A DNA stretch of 64,000 nt from CAZEQK01 sp964514395 (GTDB lineage: Bacteria > Bacillota > Bacilli > Tepidibacillales > Tepidibacillaceae), in contig CAZEQK010000013.1 of the NCBI GenBank assembly GCA_964514395.1, forward strand, positions 12,179-76,178, read 5' to 3'. The notes under the pieces were generated by a model. The model was not told where the DNA came from. It did no database searches and was given only the letters and a program-made list of their open reading frames with translations. Each line of letters starts with the position of its first letter. The first letter of the stretch is position 1. Both the position numbers and the translations under genes were made by a program. This document shows positions 27,322 to 37,700 of the stretch, piece by piece.

Positions 27322-28397
27322 TATTTTTCCCTCCATATTCTTCTTCGTTTATTTTCAAAATAATAGCCAAAGCCTAGCAAAATGACTCCACCAATAAAGA
27401 AAAAAATAGATTTTGGCAAAAAGCTATACAACGTATCAAAATAAAATCTAAAGATAGTAATGCCAATAAAAATTAATGCCACTAAATTTTGCTGACGTAC
27501 GAGATAAAGTAAAAAAACAAAGAAGAGGACAGCAAAGATAATGTGTACTGGTATGTCTGTATTTTTTATTACATCAAAATCATTCCAGATATTTCTAAAT
27601 GTCATAATAAAACCCATTATACTGAATTGTATATTACCTATTAATTTAAAAACATTGGAGTGATAGGGAATTTTTATAAAATATAGCAATAAGCCAATGA
27701 TAAAAAATAGAATGACGACCATGCTACTATCCATTCCAGCAACTTTATTAAATAGATACCAAATAAAGTTTAAGGCTAAAATGTTCGTGATAAAAAGAAT
27801 AAATGAAGAATCAAATCGTTTTAAGCTTAGATAGATGATTGGTATGATTAATAATAGAATGATAGATAATTCGTCCTTCACAAATAGTCCATTTAAATAA
27901 ACAAACAATAATAGGTGTAGAAATATCATCATTAATTTATCCTTCGTAATCATAGTGAGAGGAAGTATACCTACAGCCCACAATAAGAAGGCTTGAGTAA
28001 AGCTCCCATTGAAATTAAAAATTTGGCCAATTAAAAAGATACCTGCTCCAAAAATAGCAACTCCAATATAAATAAAACTGCGACTAGTTTTAGGATATTT
28101 ATGCTGAGAAACATAACTGATCGCATTAACAGCTAAATAAGTTAGGATGATCAATAAAAATTTTGTCATTTTCCCAAAGTAAATCCAATTGCTTGCAATA
28201 AAGCTAAGAATACCAAGCCCAATTAAAACAGCACCTACGGTCAGTAAGATAGAAATGAAGCTTAATCCATCTTTTAACTCGTAAGTATCAAGCATTTTGG
28301 TCACTTGCTCATCTGTTATTCTTTCATCCTGTGCATGTTTTTTTAGCTGATTGGAGAGAAATTCATAATGTCGTTTACTAATTTTCTTTTTTTCCAT
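27321..28397 (-). CDS. DUF2157 polytopic membrane protein
   Basis: A protein of about 358 residues with a short cytoplasmic N terminus (KRHYEFLSNQL, then ITDEQVTKMLDTYE) typical of DUF2157, followed by about ten membrane helices. The conserved part around GLGILSFIASNWIYFGK and the IGVAIFGAGIFLIGQIFN segment identifies the family; its role is unknown. GAGGAGCTGAC precedes adjacent GTG and ATG codons; ATG 28397 is preferred. It is translationally coupled to the GDYXXLXY gene. Confidence 0.88.
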   Translation of the reverse strand: MEKKKISKRHYEFLSNQLKKHAQDERITDEQVTKMLDTYELKDGLSFISILLTVGAVLIGLGILSFIASNWIYFGKMTKFLLIILTYLAVNAISYVSQHKYPKTSRSFIYIGVAIFGAGIFLIGQIFNFNGSFTQAFLLWAVGILPLTMITKDKLMMIFLHLLLFVYLNGLFVKDELSIILLLIIPIIYLSLKRFDSSFILFITNILALNFIWYLFNKVAGMDSSMVVILFFIIGLLLYFIKIPYHSNVFKLIGNIQFSIMGFIMTFRNIWNDFDVIKNTDIPVHIIFAVLFFVFLLYLVRQQNLVALIFIGITIFRFYFDTLYSFLPKSIFFFIGGVILLGFGYYFENKRRRIWREK

Positions 28398-28554
28398 CAC
28401 GTCAGCTCCTCGTATATTATTTTTAGGACCTTATATCATAGACTGATAAACATGATAACATGTTGCATATTATTATATATATTTCGCAAAAAGAATTTGT
28501 AAAGACAGGAATGTCTGCTGAATGATATTGCTTATTTGTAAATGTAGAATTTAA

Positions 28555-28583
28555 TTGACTTAAATAACCCATTGATGTAATAT
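28555..28583 (+). promoter_or_regulatory. Promoter of hom-metC transcript
   Basis: TTGACT and TAATAT are separated by 17 bases, upstream of the SAM-I riboswitch by about 50 bases. Confidence 0.65.
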
Positions 28584-28633
28584 AGCTTTATACTTTTCAA
28601 AGCTTTAATTGATTAAAATTTTATATGATGAAA

Positions 28634-28740
28634 ACTCTTATTCAGAGTGGTGGAGGGACTGGCCCAATGAAACCCAGCAACCGGTTATGTATATAACGCG
28701 GTGCTAATTCCTGCAGAACATTGGTTCTGAAAGATAAGAA
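28634..28740 (+). ncRNA. SAM-I (S-box) riboswitch
   Basis: The conserved S-box core is visible in order: CTTATTCAGAGTGGTGGAGG, then GACTGGCCCAATGAAACCC, AGCAACCGG, GGTGCTAATTCCTGCAG and the closing GGTTCTGAAAGATAAG, which pairs with the 5' strand (CTTAT/ATAAG). SAM binding is expected to stabilise P1 and allow the terminator that follows directly. It regulates hom and probably metC. Confidence 0.95.
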
Positions 28741-28746
28741 GACCTG

Positions 28747-28777
28747 AAGCCATCTTCTTATGAAGTGGTTTTTTTAT
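28747..28777 (+). terminator. Riboswitch-controlled terminator
   Basis: AAGCCATCTTC pairs with GAAGTGGTTT (one bulge) and is followed by seven or more Ts. An alternative pairing, ATAAGAAGA with TCTTCTTAT (28735-28764), competes with it and links it to P1 of the riboswitch. Confidence 0.85.
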
Positions 28778-28805
28778 TTTATAGAAAACATAAGGAGTGG
28801 TTTGT

Positions 28806-30122
28806 ATGCAATCGGTTAAAGTAGCTTTATTAGGATTAGGGACCGTTGGAAAGGGTGTATATGATACCATAGGTACCCATCAAAACCAGCTACAGGAAGT
28901 ACTGGGGAAACCCGTTGAAGTAGTTGCAGTTCTTATTCAGGATAGCAGGAAATTACGAGATACCAATCCCGAAGCTCCAATTTTTTTAACAACCAATTAT
29001 AATGATATTCTTAATCTTCCTCAATTAGATGTTGTAATCGAGATGATTGGGGGGAGGGAACCCGCACGAAGCTATATTATTCAAGCCCTGTCAAGGGGAA
29101 GTCATGTTATTACGGCGAATAAGGAATTAATAGCTTTTCATGGAGCTGAATTAAAAGAGTTAGCTAACTATTATGGTGTTCAACTTGCATATGAAGCAAG
29201 TGTAGCGGGAGGAATTCCTATTATTCGAACACTACATCAGTTATTACAAATAAATCAAATAATAAAAATTGAAGGAATCCTTAATGGTACAACAAATTAT
29301 ATTCTTAGTCAGATGAGAACAAGACAAATTTCCTTTGATCAAGCTATTAAGGAAGCACAATTAGCAGGTTATGCAGAAGCCGATCCAACGAATGATATTA
29401 AAGGTTGGGATACATTTTATAAGCTAATGGTACTAAGTGATTTAGTATTTCAGGAGCAACCAAATTGGTCGTCGACAGAAAAAATTGGTATTGATCAGGT
29501 AACAATTGAAGAACTGCTAATTGCTGAAAGCTTAGGATTACGTTTAAAGCTTGTAGCATCTCTTACCAAAGATCAATTAGGGGTAAGTGCAAAGGTAGAA
29601 CCAACTTTTTTAACTGAATCCCACCTATTATATGGAGTTGAAGGGGTGGATAATGCCATTGTGATTGAAACGGATATTGTAGGGCGTTTATTCTTCCAAG
29701 GTCCAGGAGCAGGAGCGTTACCAACAGCAAGTGCAATCATTGAAGATTTAGTTTATACCTGCCTGTATCCTAAAATAGATGATTTTAAAGCTGAAAAGAA
29801 TGGTAAAGATGAATCACAGAAAAAAACATCTCCATCTTTTTGGTTATTAGTTCACAAACATGATCAAGTTTTTTCGAATATAGATGAAAGCTATTGGAAT
29901 ACAAGATTTAACCAACATGGTGTGCAATACTATTCAAGAAAAACCTTAGAACATACTCAAAATGGGTATGTTTCAGGTCATTTGATAAAAGGAAGTGAGG
30001 AAAAATTAAATCAGTTACTAAATCAAATTAGTCATCAGGATAAAATTAAGTACTATCCTGTCCTTGCGTGGGAAAATTCAAATGAGTTGATCACATTACA
30101 AAAAAGTCCAATATCAATATAA
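28806..30122 (+). CDS. hom: Homoserine dehydrogenase
   Basis: Reduces aspartate semialdehyde to homoserine. The NAD(P)-binding LGLGTVGKGVYDTI, the catalytic core EGILNGTTNYILSQM and the GYAEADPTNDIKGWD block are clear. The C-terminal 90 residues should form an ACT domain but are weakly conserved (HKHDQVFSNIDESYWNTRF). AAGGAG lies eight bases before ATG 28806. The SAM riboswitch and neighbouring metC, with no thrB or thrC nearby, suggest a methionine-dedicated enzyme. The 169-bp gap to metC has no recognisable gene. Confidence 0.95.
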   Translation: MQSVKVALLGLGTVGKGVYDTIGTHQNQLQEVLGKPVEVVAVLIQDSRKLRDTNPEAPIFLTTNYNDILNLPQLDVVIEMIGGREPARSYIIQALSRGSHVITANKELIAFHGAELKELANYYGVQLAYEASVAGGIPIIRTLHQLLQINQIIKIEGILNGTTNYILSQMRTRQISFDQAIKEAQLAGYAEADPTNDIKGWDTFYKLMVLSDLVFQEQPNWSSTEKIGIDQVTIEELLIAESLGLRLKLVASLTKDQLGVSAKVEPTFLTESHLLYGVEGVDNAIVIETDIVGRLFFQGPGAGALPTASAIIEDLVYTCLYPKIDDFKAEKNGKDESQKKTSPSFWLLVHKHDQVFSNIDESYWNTRFNQHGVQYYSRKTLEHTQNGYVSGHLIKGSEEKLNQLLNQISHQDKIKYYPVLAWENSNELITLQKSPISI

Positions 30123-30291
30123 ATTAATGCTTTATTCATTTAAGGGTAGAGAAATGCTGAATTTGAAAACATAATTAGCACAGACAGGTAATAAAAAAGA
30201 AGGACAAACAGGGCAATTTATCGGTGTATCTCGAACTTTATAAGCTTTACTTCAATTAGTAGTATTAAATATAAAAGGAAGGATAATTAAA

Positions 30292-31428
30292 ATGAAGTTT
30301 TCTACGAAATTAATTCATAATAAAGCAAAAGTAGATCAATATACTGGGGCTAGCAGTATACCTATATACCAAGCATCAACCTATCACCAATTTGATATTG
30401 AGAATCCTGGAGAATATGACTATGCCAGATCAGGAAACCCTACACGTCATGCTTTAGAAGAAACGATTGCCTTGCTAGAGGGGGGGCGGAGTGGATTTGC
30501 TTTTTCTTCGGGAATGGCTGCCATTTCAACTGTATTTTTACTACTATCAGCGGGAGACCATATTATTATATCGGAAGATGTTTACGGAGGTACTTATAGG
30601 GTAGTTACACAGGTTCTATCTCGTTTAGGAATATCACATAGCTTTATAGATACTACCAATCTATTAGCTATTGAAAAAAGTATTCAAGTAAATACAAAAG
30701 CAATATATATTGAAACACCATCAAATCCACTGCTTAAAGTTACTGATTTAAAGGAGGTAGGACGGCTTGCTAAGAAAAAACAATTATTATTTATTGTTGA
30801 TAATACATTTTTAACACCTTACTATCAAAGGCCGATTGAATTTGGTGCAGATATCATTATACATAGTGCAACTAAATTTATTTCTGGTCATAGTGATGTA
30901 ATTGCTGGATTAGCCGTAGCAAAAGAGCAAACCTTAGGTGAAAAATTAGGCCTCTTACAAAATACCTTTGGTTCTATTCTCGGTGTTCAGGATTCATGGC
31001 TTGTACTTAGAGGACTTAAAACTTTAAAGGTTCGCCTTGATGCTTCAACAAAAGGTGCGGAGGTAATTGCTAATTGGTTAAAGGAAAGTCCCTACATTAA
31101 AGAAGTCTATTATACAGGCTTATCTTCTCACCTGGGACATATAATAAATGCGAAGCAATCTGACGGCCACGGTGCTGTACTATCATTTGATGTTGGTAGT
31201 GAGAAATTCGTCAAAAAAATATTAAAGAAAGTAAAGGTACCTTGTGTAGCTGTTAGTCTGGGGTCAGTAGAATCAATATTATCTTATCCGGCAATGATGT
31301 CACATGCGTCTATGTCTCAGAAGGAAAGGAAAAAAAGAGGAATTACTGATGGATTGTTACGTCTATCTGTTGGCTTAGAAGATCCTTATGATTTGATTAA
31401 TGACTTTAAACAAGCTTTTGAAGACTAG
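30292..31428 (+). CDS. metC: Cystathionine beta-lyase (Cys/Met metabolism PLP enzyme)
   Basis: A trans-sulfuration PLP enzyme of 378 residues, closest in pattern to Bacillus MetC, which cleaves cystathionine to homocysteine. It shows YDYARSGNPTRHALE, GFAFSSGMAAIS, the PLP lysine in HSATKFISGHSD and a C-terminal LRLSVGLEDPYDLI. Cystathionine gamma-synthase or gamma-lyase cannot be fully excluded, as the families are alike. AAAAGGAAGG precedes the ATG. It is probably cotranscribed with hom from the SAM-regulated promoter. Confidence 0.85.
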   Translation: MKFSTKLIHNKAKVDQYTGASSIPIYQASTYHQFDIENPGEYDYARSGNPTRHALEETIALLEGGRSGFAFSSGMAAISTVFLLLSAGDHIIISEDVYGGTYRVVTQVLSRLGISHSFIDTTNLLAIEKSIQVNTKAIYIETPSNPLLKVTDLKEVGRLAKKKQLLFIVDNTFLTPYYQRPIEFGADIIIHSATKFISGHSDVIAGLAVAKEQTLGEKLGLLQNTFGSILGVQDSWLVLRGLKTLKVRLDASTKGAEVIANWLKESPYIKEVYYTGLSSHLGHIINAKQSDGHGAVLSFDVGSEKFVKKILKKVKVPCVAVSLGSVESILSYPAMMSHASMSQKERKKRGITDGLLRLSVGLEDPYDLINDFKQAFED

Positions 31429-31612
31429 TGAACTCGTTCAGCTAAGCTGAACATCGGGAAATCAGATGGAGGCTCTACTACACCTAATTCAAATATCGCT
31501 AAATGAGCAACGCTCATTAGTCTCACTATGAGAAGGGTCTTAGGCCAATTAGAGAGATTTAGGAATAAAAGAGGATTTAATAATTGAATAAATAAGGAGA
31601 TATATCTTAATT
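31429..31612. other. Unassigned intergenic stretch with small palindromes
   Basis: Between metC and pyrE. It contains TTCAGCTAAGCTGAA (a near-palindrome) and AATGAGCAACGCTCATT (an inverted repeat), suggestive of old mobile-element ends, but no coding region that I trust. The minus-strand open frame through here (31425-31748) overlaps pyrE out of frame and is not a credible gene. Confidence 0.4.
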
Positions 31613-31614
31613 GT

Positions 31615-31648
31615 AAAAGGTCTTTACCATTACGATAAAGACCTTTTT
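31615..31648. terminator. Intrinsic terminator of pyr operon and metC
   Basis: AAAAGGTCTTTA and TAAAGACCTTTT form a 12-bp stem with T runs on both strands. It ends the pyrimidine operon 37 bp after pyrE and also faces metC. Confidence 0.9.
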
Positions 31649-31684
31649 TGAGGTTTACTACTAAGTATGCTGGTTTTACCATAT

Positions 31685-32266
31685 TTATTGATGAAGAGAT
31701 CGACTTCCAGGCTTCACTGCCCTTATCCCCTTCATACACATTGGACATTCGTTTTCGTCATAGGATTTAATATCTATTGAAAGCAAGGATTTAAAAGGAT
31801 AGCCAAAGGCAGCTTTTCCTTTACTTCTATCTACTAAGACGCCTACCCCAACGATTTGTCCTCCTGCTTCCTCTACCACTTGGATGACCTCTTTTACTGA
31901 TCCCCCAGTTGTTACAACATCTTCAACTACTAACACCCTTTGACCAGGTTCAATTTGAAATCCTCTTCTTAATGTCATCATCCCATTTTCTCTTTCACAG
32001 AAAATGTTTTTTACTCCTAGCACCCTAGATAGTTCATAGCCTACTAGGATACCACCTATAGCTGGGGAAACCACTATATCTATTTTTTCATCATTGAATT
32101 GCTCTGCTAATCCCCTACATAATATTTCAGTTTTATCTGGATATTGAAGGACATTTGCCATTTGCATATATTGTTCTGAATGGCGCCCTGATGTTAATAT
32201 AAAATGCCCTTCCTTCAGTACATTCGATTCTTTTAAAATTTTTATAACCTCATCATTTGTCAGCAT
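31685..32266 (-). CDS. pyrE: Orotate phosphoribosyltransferase
   Basis: Transfers ribose-5-phosphate from PRPP to orotate. The 193-residue protein shows ILTSGRHSEQYMQMA, SPAIGGILVGYELSR and the PRPP loop VLVVEDVVTTGGSVKE. The C-terminal tail with paired cysteines (ENECPMCMKG) is a feature I recall from type-specific PyrE proteins. It is the last gene of the pyr operon, 42 bp after pyrF, followed by a terminator. Confidence 0.96.
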   Translation of the reverse strand: MLTNDEVIKILKESNVLKEGHFILTSGRHSEQYMQMANVLQYPDKTEILCRGLAEQFNDEKIDIVVSPAIGGILVGYELSRVLGVKNIFCERENGMMTLRRGFQIEPGQRVLVVEDVVTTGGSVKEVIQVVEEAGGQIVGVGVLVDRSKGKAAFGYPFKSLLSIDIKSYDENECPMCMKGIRAVKPGSRSLHQ

Positions 32267-32308
32267 AAAATCCTCCTATTAAAAAATGTTGGTAAACAGC
32301 AGTTAGCC

Positions 32309-33061
32309 CTATTTAAGGCTATTTAAATCAGAAATAATATCTTCAAATACCTTTGCTGGCTCTTTGGCCTCTGTGATGGCACGTCCAATTACGATATAAT
32401 CACTTCCCTGCTGAAATGCTTCTACCGGTGTATTGATTCTTTTTTGGTCATGGGACTCTCCACCTTTTAAGCGTATACCTGGAGTGACAGTAATAAATGA
32501 TGGCCCACAATGGTCTTTAATAGCCTCTACCTCTAATGGCGACGATACGACCCCATCTAAGCCAGCTTTTTTTGCTAACCCGGCATAATGGGTTACTGTT
32601 TCCTCAACAGAAGCAGCGATACCAATCTCTTCCCTCAGCATTTTTTCATCGGTGCTGGTCAACTGGGTTACACCTATTAGTAATGGCTTTTCCTGTCCTG
32701 CTACTAGGTTTTTCTCCATTTCGCTTCTTGCATTCTCCATCATTTTTATCCCACCTGCCACATGTAAATTAAACATGTCGACACCTAATCTAGTTAATTG
32801 AGCTGAAGCCCTTCCTACTGTATTAGGAATATCATGCATTTTTAAATCAAGAAATATTTTAAAATCCATCTGCTTTAATTTTTCTATAAATGTATAACCC
32901 GTACCATAAAATAATTCCATCCCGACCTTGACAAAACGTATTTTATTTTCGAACCTCTCTATTAGAGAGAGTGCCTCTGTTTCATTTTTTACATCAAGTG
33001 CGACTATGATTCTATTTTCAAAATCAGACGCTTCTTTTCTAATTATCATGCATAGTTCCAC
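32309..33061 (-). CDS. pyrF: Orotidine-5'-phosphate decarboxylase
   Basis: Last step to UMP. The catalytic DLKMHDIPNTV (the Asp-Lys-Asp array) and the N-terminal IIVALDVKNETEAL are evident, along with the phosphate-binding VTPGIRLKGG and IVIGRAIT. The frame opens at GTG 33061, overlapping pyrD by 16 bp, with AGGTGAAGG just upstream; ATG at 33049 is an alternative. Coupling to pyrD is clear either way. Confidence 0.96.
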   Translation of the reverse strand: MELCMIIRKEASDFENRIIVALDVKNETEALSLIERFENKIRFVKVGMELFYGTGYTFIEKLKQMDFKIFLDLKMHDIPNTVGRASAQLTRLGVDMFNLHVAGGIKMMENARSEMEKNLVAGQEKPLLIGVTQLTSTDEKMLREEIGIAASVEETVTHYAGLAKKAGLDGVVSSPLEVEAIKDHCGPSFITVTPGIRLKGGESHDQKRINTPVEAFQQGSDYIVIGRAITEAKEPAKVFEDIISDLNSLK

Positions 33062-33966
33062 CCTTCACCTGTTAGCTCAGATATGTTATCTACTCCCATC
33101 TCATCAAGTACCCTTTCTAAGTCATCGATGATTTTGGGCATCACATAAGGGTCTACAAAGTTTGCAGTCCCTATCGCAACTGCTGAGGCACCAGCTAAAA
33201 AGAATTCTGCTACATCTTCTGCTGAGGTGATTCCTCCCATACCGATGATTGGTATCGATACCTGTTTATACACCTCATAAATCATCCTTAAAGCTACAGG
33301 CTTAATAGCCGGTCCAGATAACCCACCTACTTGATTGGACAGAATCGGCTTCCTTGTTTTTAAATTAAATCTCATCCCGATCAATGTATTGATCATACTA
33401 AGTCCATCAGCTCCTGCGTCAGCAACAGCTTCTGCCATGGCAACGATATCGGTAACGTTAGGTGATAGCTTCACAAATACAGGAACCTTACTTGCTTCCT
33501 TCACAGCCTTTGTTAAATCATGTGCAGTTTGTGGGTCTGTTCCAAAAGTAATTCCACCACATTTAACATTGGGACAAGATATATTCAATTCAATCATGCT
33601 AACCTCAGGTACAGAAGAAATCCGCTTTGTTACTTCGACATAGTCCTCAGTCATCGTTCCAGCAACATTTACAACAATCGGTGTATTAAACTTTGAAAGC
33701 CAAGGAATTTCAGTATTTATAACGGCTTCAACTCCAGGGTTTTGTAAGCCAATTGAGTTAAGCATACCTCCTGGTGTTTCTGCAATTCTTGGTGTATTAT
33801 TTCCTAATCTTTCTTCAAGGGTAGTTGCTTTTACAACAATGGCTCCCAGTTGACTTAGATCATATAACTGGGCATACTCTCTACCAAATCCAAAGCACCC
33901 AGAAGCTGGCATCATTGGATTAGACAATACGATGTCATTTAACTTCACCTGTAAGCGCTGATTCAC
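33046..33966 (-). CDS. pyrD: Dihydroorotate dehydrogenase, catalytic subunit (class 1B)
   Basis: The FMN subunit that works with PyrK and uses NAD+. The 306-residue protein shows PMMPASGCFGFGREY, LNISCPNVKCGG with the class 1 catalytic cysteine, VKLSPNVTDIV and IPIIGMGGITSAEDV. The presence of pyrK next to it establishes class 1B. It overlaps pyrK by 4 bp. Confidence 0.97.
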   Translation of the reverse strand: MNQRLQVKLNDIVLSNPMMPASGCFGFGREYAQLYDLSQLGAIVVKATTLEERLGNNTPRIAETPGGMLNSIGLQNPGVEAVINTEIPWLSKFNTPIVVNVAGTMTEDYVEVTKRISSVPEVSMIELNISCPNVKCGGITFGTDPQTAHDLTKAVKEASKVPVFVKLSPNVTDIVAMAEAVADAGADGLSMINTLIGMRFNLKTRKPILSNQVGGLSGPAIKPVALRMIYEVYKQVSIPIIGMGGITSAEDVAEFFLAGASAVAIGTANFVDPYVMPKIIDDLERVLDEMGVDNISELTGEGWNYA

Positions 33967-34772
33967 AGAATTACCTCCCTAAAAGGAAAAACAGGTCCAT
34001 CTGAACAAACCTTTTTAAAGCCTTTTTTATCTATTTCCTTCTCTACCCTCACAACACAGCCATAGCAAGCTCCTATTGCACAGCCCATTCGTTCTTCAAG
34101 GGACATATAGCCATCCATCTGAGCATCCATCCACTTGTTCTGTAGAGCCTTCATCATTCCTGTTGCACCGCAGGTATAAAAGATATCCCATTTATCATCT
34201 GCTTTGATTAAATCTAGTACCGTTCCTTTATTTCCAATACTACCATCATCAGAGGCAACCCTTGTTACCCCTAATTCAAGAAATTCTTTAATAGAATAAG
34301 CATCTTTCTTGGATTGATACCCTAATATGTTTGTTATTTTTATTCCTTTAGAAACAAGCTTTTTTGCTAGATAATATAAAGGTGGAATTCCTATACCTCC
34401 ACCAATCAGGACCACATGCTGATCCTTTTTTAGCTGATTGTACTCAAAGCCTTGTCCCAATGGTCCAAGGGCATCAATTATATCTCCCTCAGCTTTTTTA
34501 CTTAATATTCTAGTACCTTCACCCTCTACACGATAAATCATTTTTACTCTACTCTGTTTTTCATCATAATCATAGATGCTTATCGGTCTACGCAGCAAAG
34601 GTTCATAGTTTGCACTAACTCTAATATGCAAAAACTGACCTGGCAATGGATGAAAGCTGTAATTATTTTCTTTACTAAACTTATTTTCTGTACCTATAAG
34701 TTTTAATTCAATTAAATAGATATGATCGGCTACCTCTTTATTTTCCACTACTTGAAAGATATATTGATCCAT
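33963..34772 (-). CDS. pyrK: Dihydroorotate dehydrogenase electron transfer subunit
   Basis: An FAD and [2Fe-2S] subunit that passes electrons from PyrD to NAD+. The flavin-binding motif RRPISIYD, the NAD-binding GGGIGIPPLYYL and the cysteine cluster CAIGACYGCVV with a following Cys in KVCSDGPVF are all present. It overlaps carB by 35 bp, so the genes are coupled. The 269-residue length is typical. Confidence 0.97.
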   Translation of the reverse strand: MDQYIFQVVENKEVADHIYLIELKLIGTENKFSKENNYSFHPLPGQFLHIRVSANYEPLLRRPISIYDYDEKQSRVKMIYRVEGEGTRILSKKAEGDIIDALGPLGQGFEYNQLKKDQHVVLIGGGIGIPPLYYLAKKLVSKGIKITNILGYQSKKDAYSIKEFLELGVTRVASDDGSIGNKGTVLDLIKADDKWDIFYTCGATGMMKALQNKWMDAQMDGYMSLEERMGCAIGACYGCVVRVEKEIDKKGFKKVCSDGPVFPFREVIL

Positions 34773-37700
34773 TACGGATATCCACCCTTTCTTCTTTCGT
34801 CATCAAATGGGCGCTAAATGTGATGGATTCTAAGACACGAAGTAAAGCATAGGCAGTATCTAATGATGTTAAACAAGGCACGCCATATTCTACTGATTCT
34901 CTTCTAATTCTAAATCCATCACGCTCGATATCCCTTCCTTTTGTTAGGGTGTTTATCACAAAATGAACATTTCGTGAACGAATTTCATCTACAATATTTG
35001 GTGTTCCCTCTCTAAGCTTGTTCACATATTCAACAGTAATATTGTGTCCTGATAAAAACTCAGCGGTTCCCTTTGTTGCTTTAATTTTAAAACCCAATTT
35101 ATAGAATCGTTTAAATAAATCGAGTGCCTCTTTTTTATCCTTTTCGGCAATGGTCGCTAAGATCGTACCATATTCGGGTATATGAAAACCTGATGCAACT
35201 AACCCTTTATATAGAGCTTTTTCAAACTGTTGATCAATCCCAATGACTTCACCTGTTGACTTCATTTCTGGACCTAAAGTTACATCTACTCTTCTAAGCT
35301 TAGAGAACGAAAAGACAGGTACCTTTACAGCCACATTATTGTTTACTGGCTCCACATATCCATCCTTATACCCTAGGCTTTGCAGTGTATTTCCTAATAT
35401 ACATTTTGTTGCAATATTGGCCATCGGTATATTGGTCACTTTGCTTAAAAATGGAACTGTCCTTGATGATCTCGGATTTACCTCGATAACAAAAACTTCC
35501 TTTTCAAAAATGACAAACTGAATGTTTAGTATTCCTTTGATTTGTAAGCCTAATGCCAGCCTTTTCGTCATTTCAACGATTTGATCTAATTCACTTTTTG
35601 TTAAGGTTTGAGGTGGATAAACTGCAATGGAATCACCAGAGTGAACTCCGGCCTTTTCAATATGCTCCATGATCCCTGGGATTAATACATCCTCTCCATC
35701 ACATATTGCATCTACCTCCACCTCTTTTCCAATCAGATAGCGATCGATGAGGACGGGGTGCTCAGCACTTACCTTCACTGCCTCTTCCATATATCTTGCT
35801 AGATCATCCTTGGAATAGATGATTTCCATTGCTCTTCCACCAAGCACATAGGATGGTCGAACCAACACTGGATAACCTAAGCGCTCGGCCACTTGAATCC
35901 CTTCCTCTGGAGACATAACTGTGGAGCCAGGAGGCTGTTTAATCTTTAGTTCATTAAGTAACTGTTCGAATCTCTTTCTATCTTCTGCTTTGTCGATAGA
36001 ATCTAAGGAGGTTCCAAGAATATTTATCCCTTCACCAACTAGTCGATCGGCTAGATTTATTGCGGTTTGTCCACCAAACTGAACAATAACACCGATAGGA
36101 TTTTCCTTTTTAATCACATGAAAAACATCCTCGAAGGTTAAGGGCTCAAAGTATAATTTATTTGATATATTAAAATCCGTTGAAACGGTTTCGGGATTAT
36201 TATTAATGATGATGGCTTCGTATCCTAATTCTTGAATGGCCCATACAGCGTGGACGGTAGAATAATCGAATTCGATGCCTTGCCCAATTCTTATCGGTCC
36301 TGAGCCAATAACAATGATGCTTGGCTTTTCACTAGGTATTACCTCGTCCTCCACTTCATAGCTAGAATAATAATATGGCGTATAGGATTCAAATTCTGCT
36401 GCACATGTGTCCACCATTTTATAAACTGGTCTAATATCGAAAAGTTCTCGCTGACGACTAATCTCTTTTTCCTCTTCATTTCTTAAAAGAGCAAGCTGTT
36501 TATCAGAGAACCCTAATCGTTTCCAACGATAGAGTGACGTTTTTGTTATTGGCTGAGATGTAATGTCTCTCTCCATCAATACTAATTGGTTTATTTTATA
36601 TAAGAAGAACCTGTCAATTTTCGTTTCTGCATATACTTCTTCAAAGGTACCATCTCTCCTAAACCATTCCGCTATATACCATAAACGTTCATCGTTAGGA
36701 ATGATTATTTTTTCCCATAAATCTTCTTCAGCTACTAATTCGAGCTGCAGGGATGGATTATATAAGCCTTCATGTCCAAGTTCTAATGAACGAATCGCTT
36801 TCTGTAATGATTCTTCAAAATTCCTGCCAATCGCCATGACTTCACCAGTTGCCTTCATTTGTGTGCCTAACTTACGATTTGCCGTAAGAAACTTGTCAAA
36901 TGGCCATCTTGGTATCTTTGTCACCACATAATCTAATGCTGGTTCATAGCTTGCATAGGTGTTTTTGGTAATTGGATTTTTTATTTCATCAAGGCTATAG
37001 CCCATTGCTATTTTTGATGCGATTTTTGCTATAGGATAACCTGTAGCCTTTGATGCTAATGCACTAGAACGACTCACTCGTGGATTGACTTCTATTACAT
37101 AATAGTTTTCACTATAAGGATCAAGAGCATATTGAACATTACAACCGCCTTGAATATTTAAAGCATCCACAATTTTTAATGCAGAGGTCCTAAGTAGTTG
37201 ATACTCTCGATCTGATAGTGTTTGACTAGGAGCGACGACAATACTATCTCCTGTGTGTACGCCTACAGGATCAAAATTCTCCATATTACACACAACAATC
37301 TTATTGCCGTTTTTATCTCGCATGACCTCATATTCAATTTCCTTGTAGCCTAATAGACTACGTTCAAGCAGCACCTGATGAATTGGACTAGCTTCTAAAC
37401 CATTTCTCATGGTTTCCTTTAGCTGATCCATATTATATGCTATGCCGCCACCTGTACCTCCTAATGTATATGCTGGGCGAATGATAACAGGAAAACCGAC
37501 CTTTTCAACAAATGGATATGCCTCTTCTAAGTGATAAACGATTAAGCTTTCTGCTATTGATTCTTCAATCTCGTTCATCATTTTTCGGAATTTTTCCCTA
37601 TCTTCAGCCGTCTTAATTGTTTCAACATTTGTACCTAGTAGTTGGATATCAAGCTCAGCTAAGATACCATCCTTCTCTAGTTCAACAGCAAGGTTTAAAG

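Noticed and set aside
31425..31748. 107-residue minus-strand open frame between metC and pyrE
   Set aside because: It overlaps pyrE in another frame, has no ribosome-binding site and its translation shows no recognisable family; the terminator at 31615 lies inside it.
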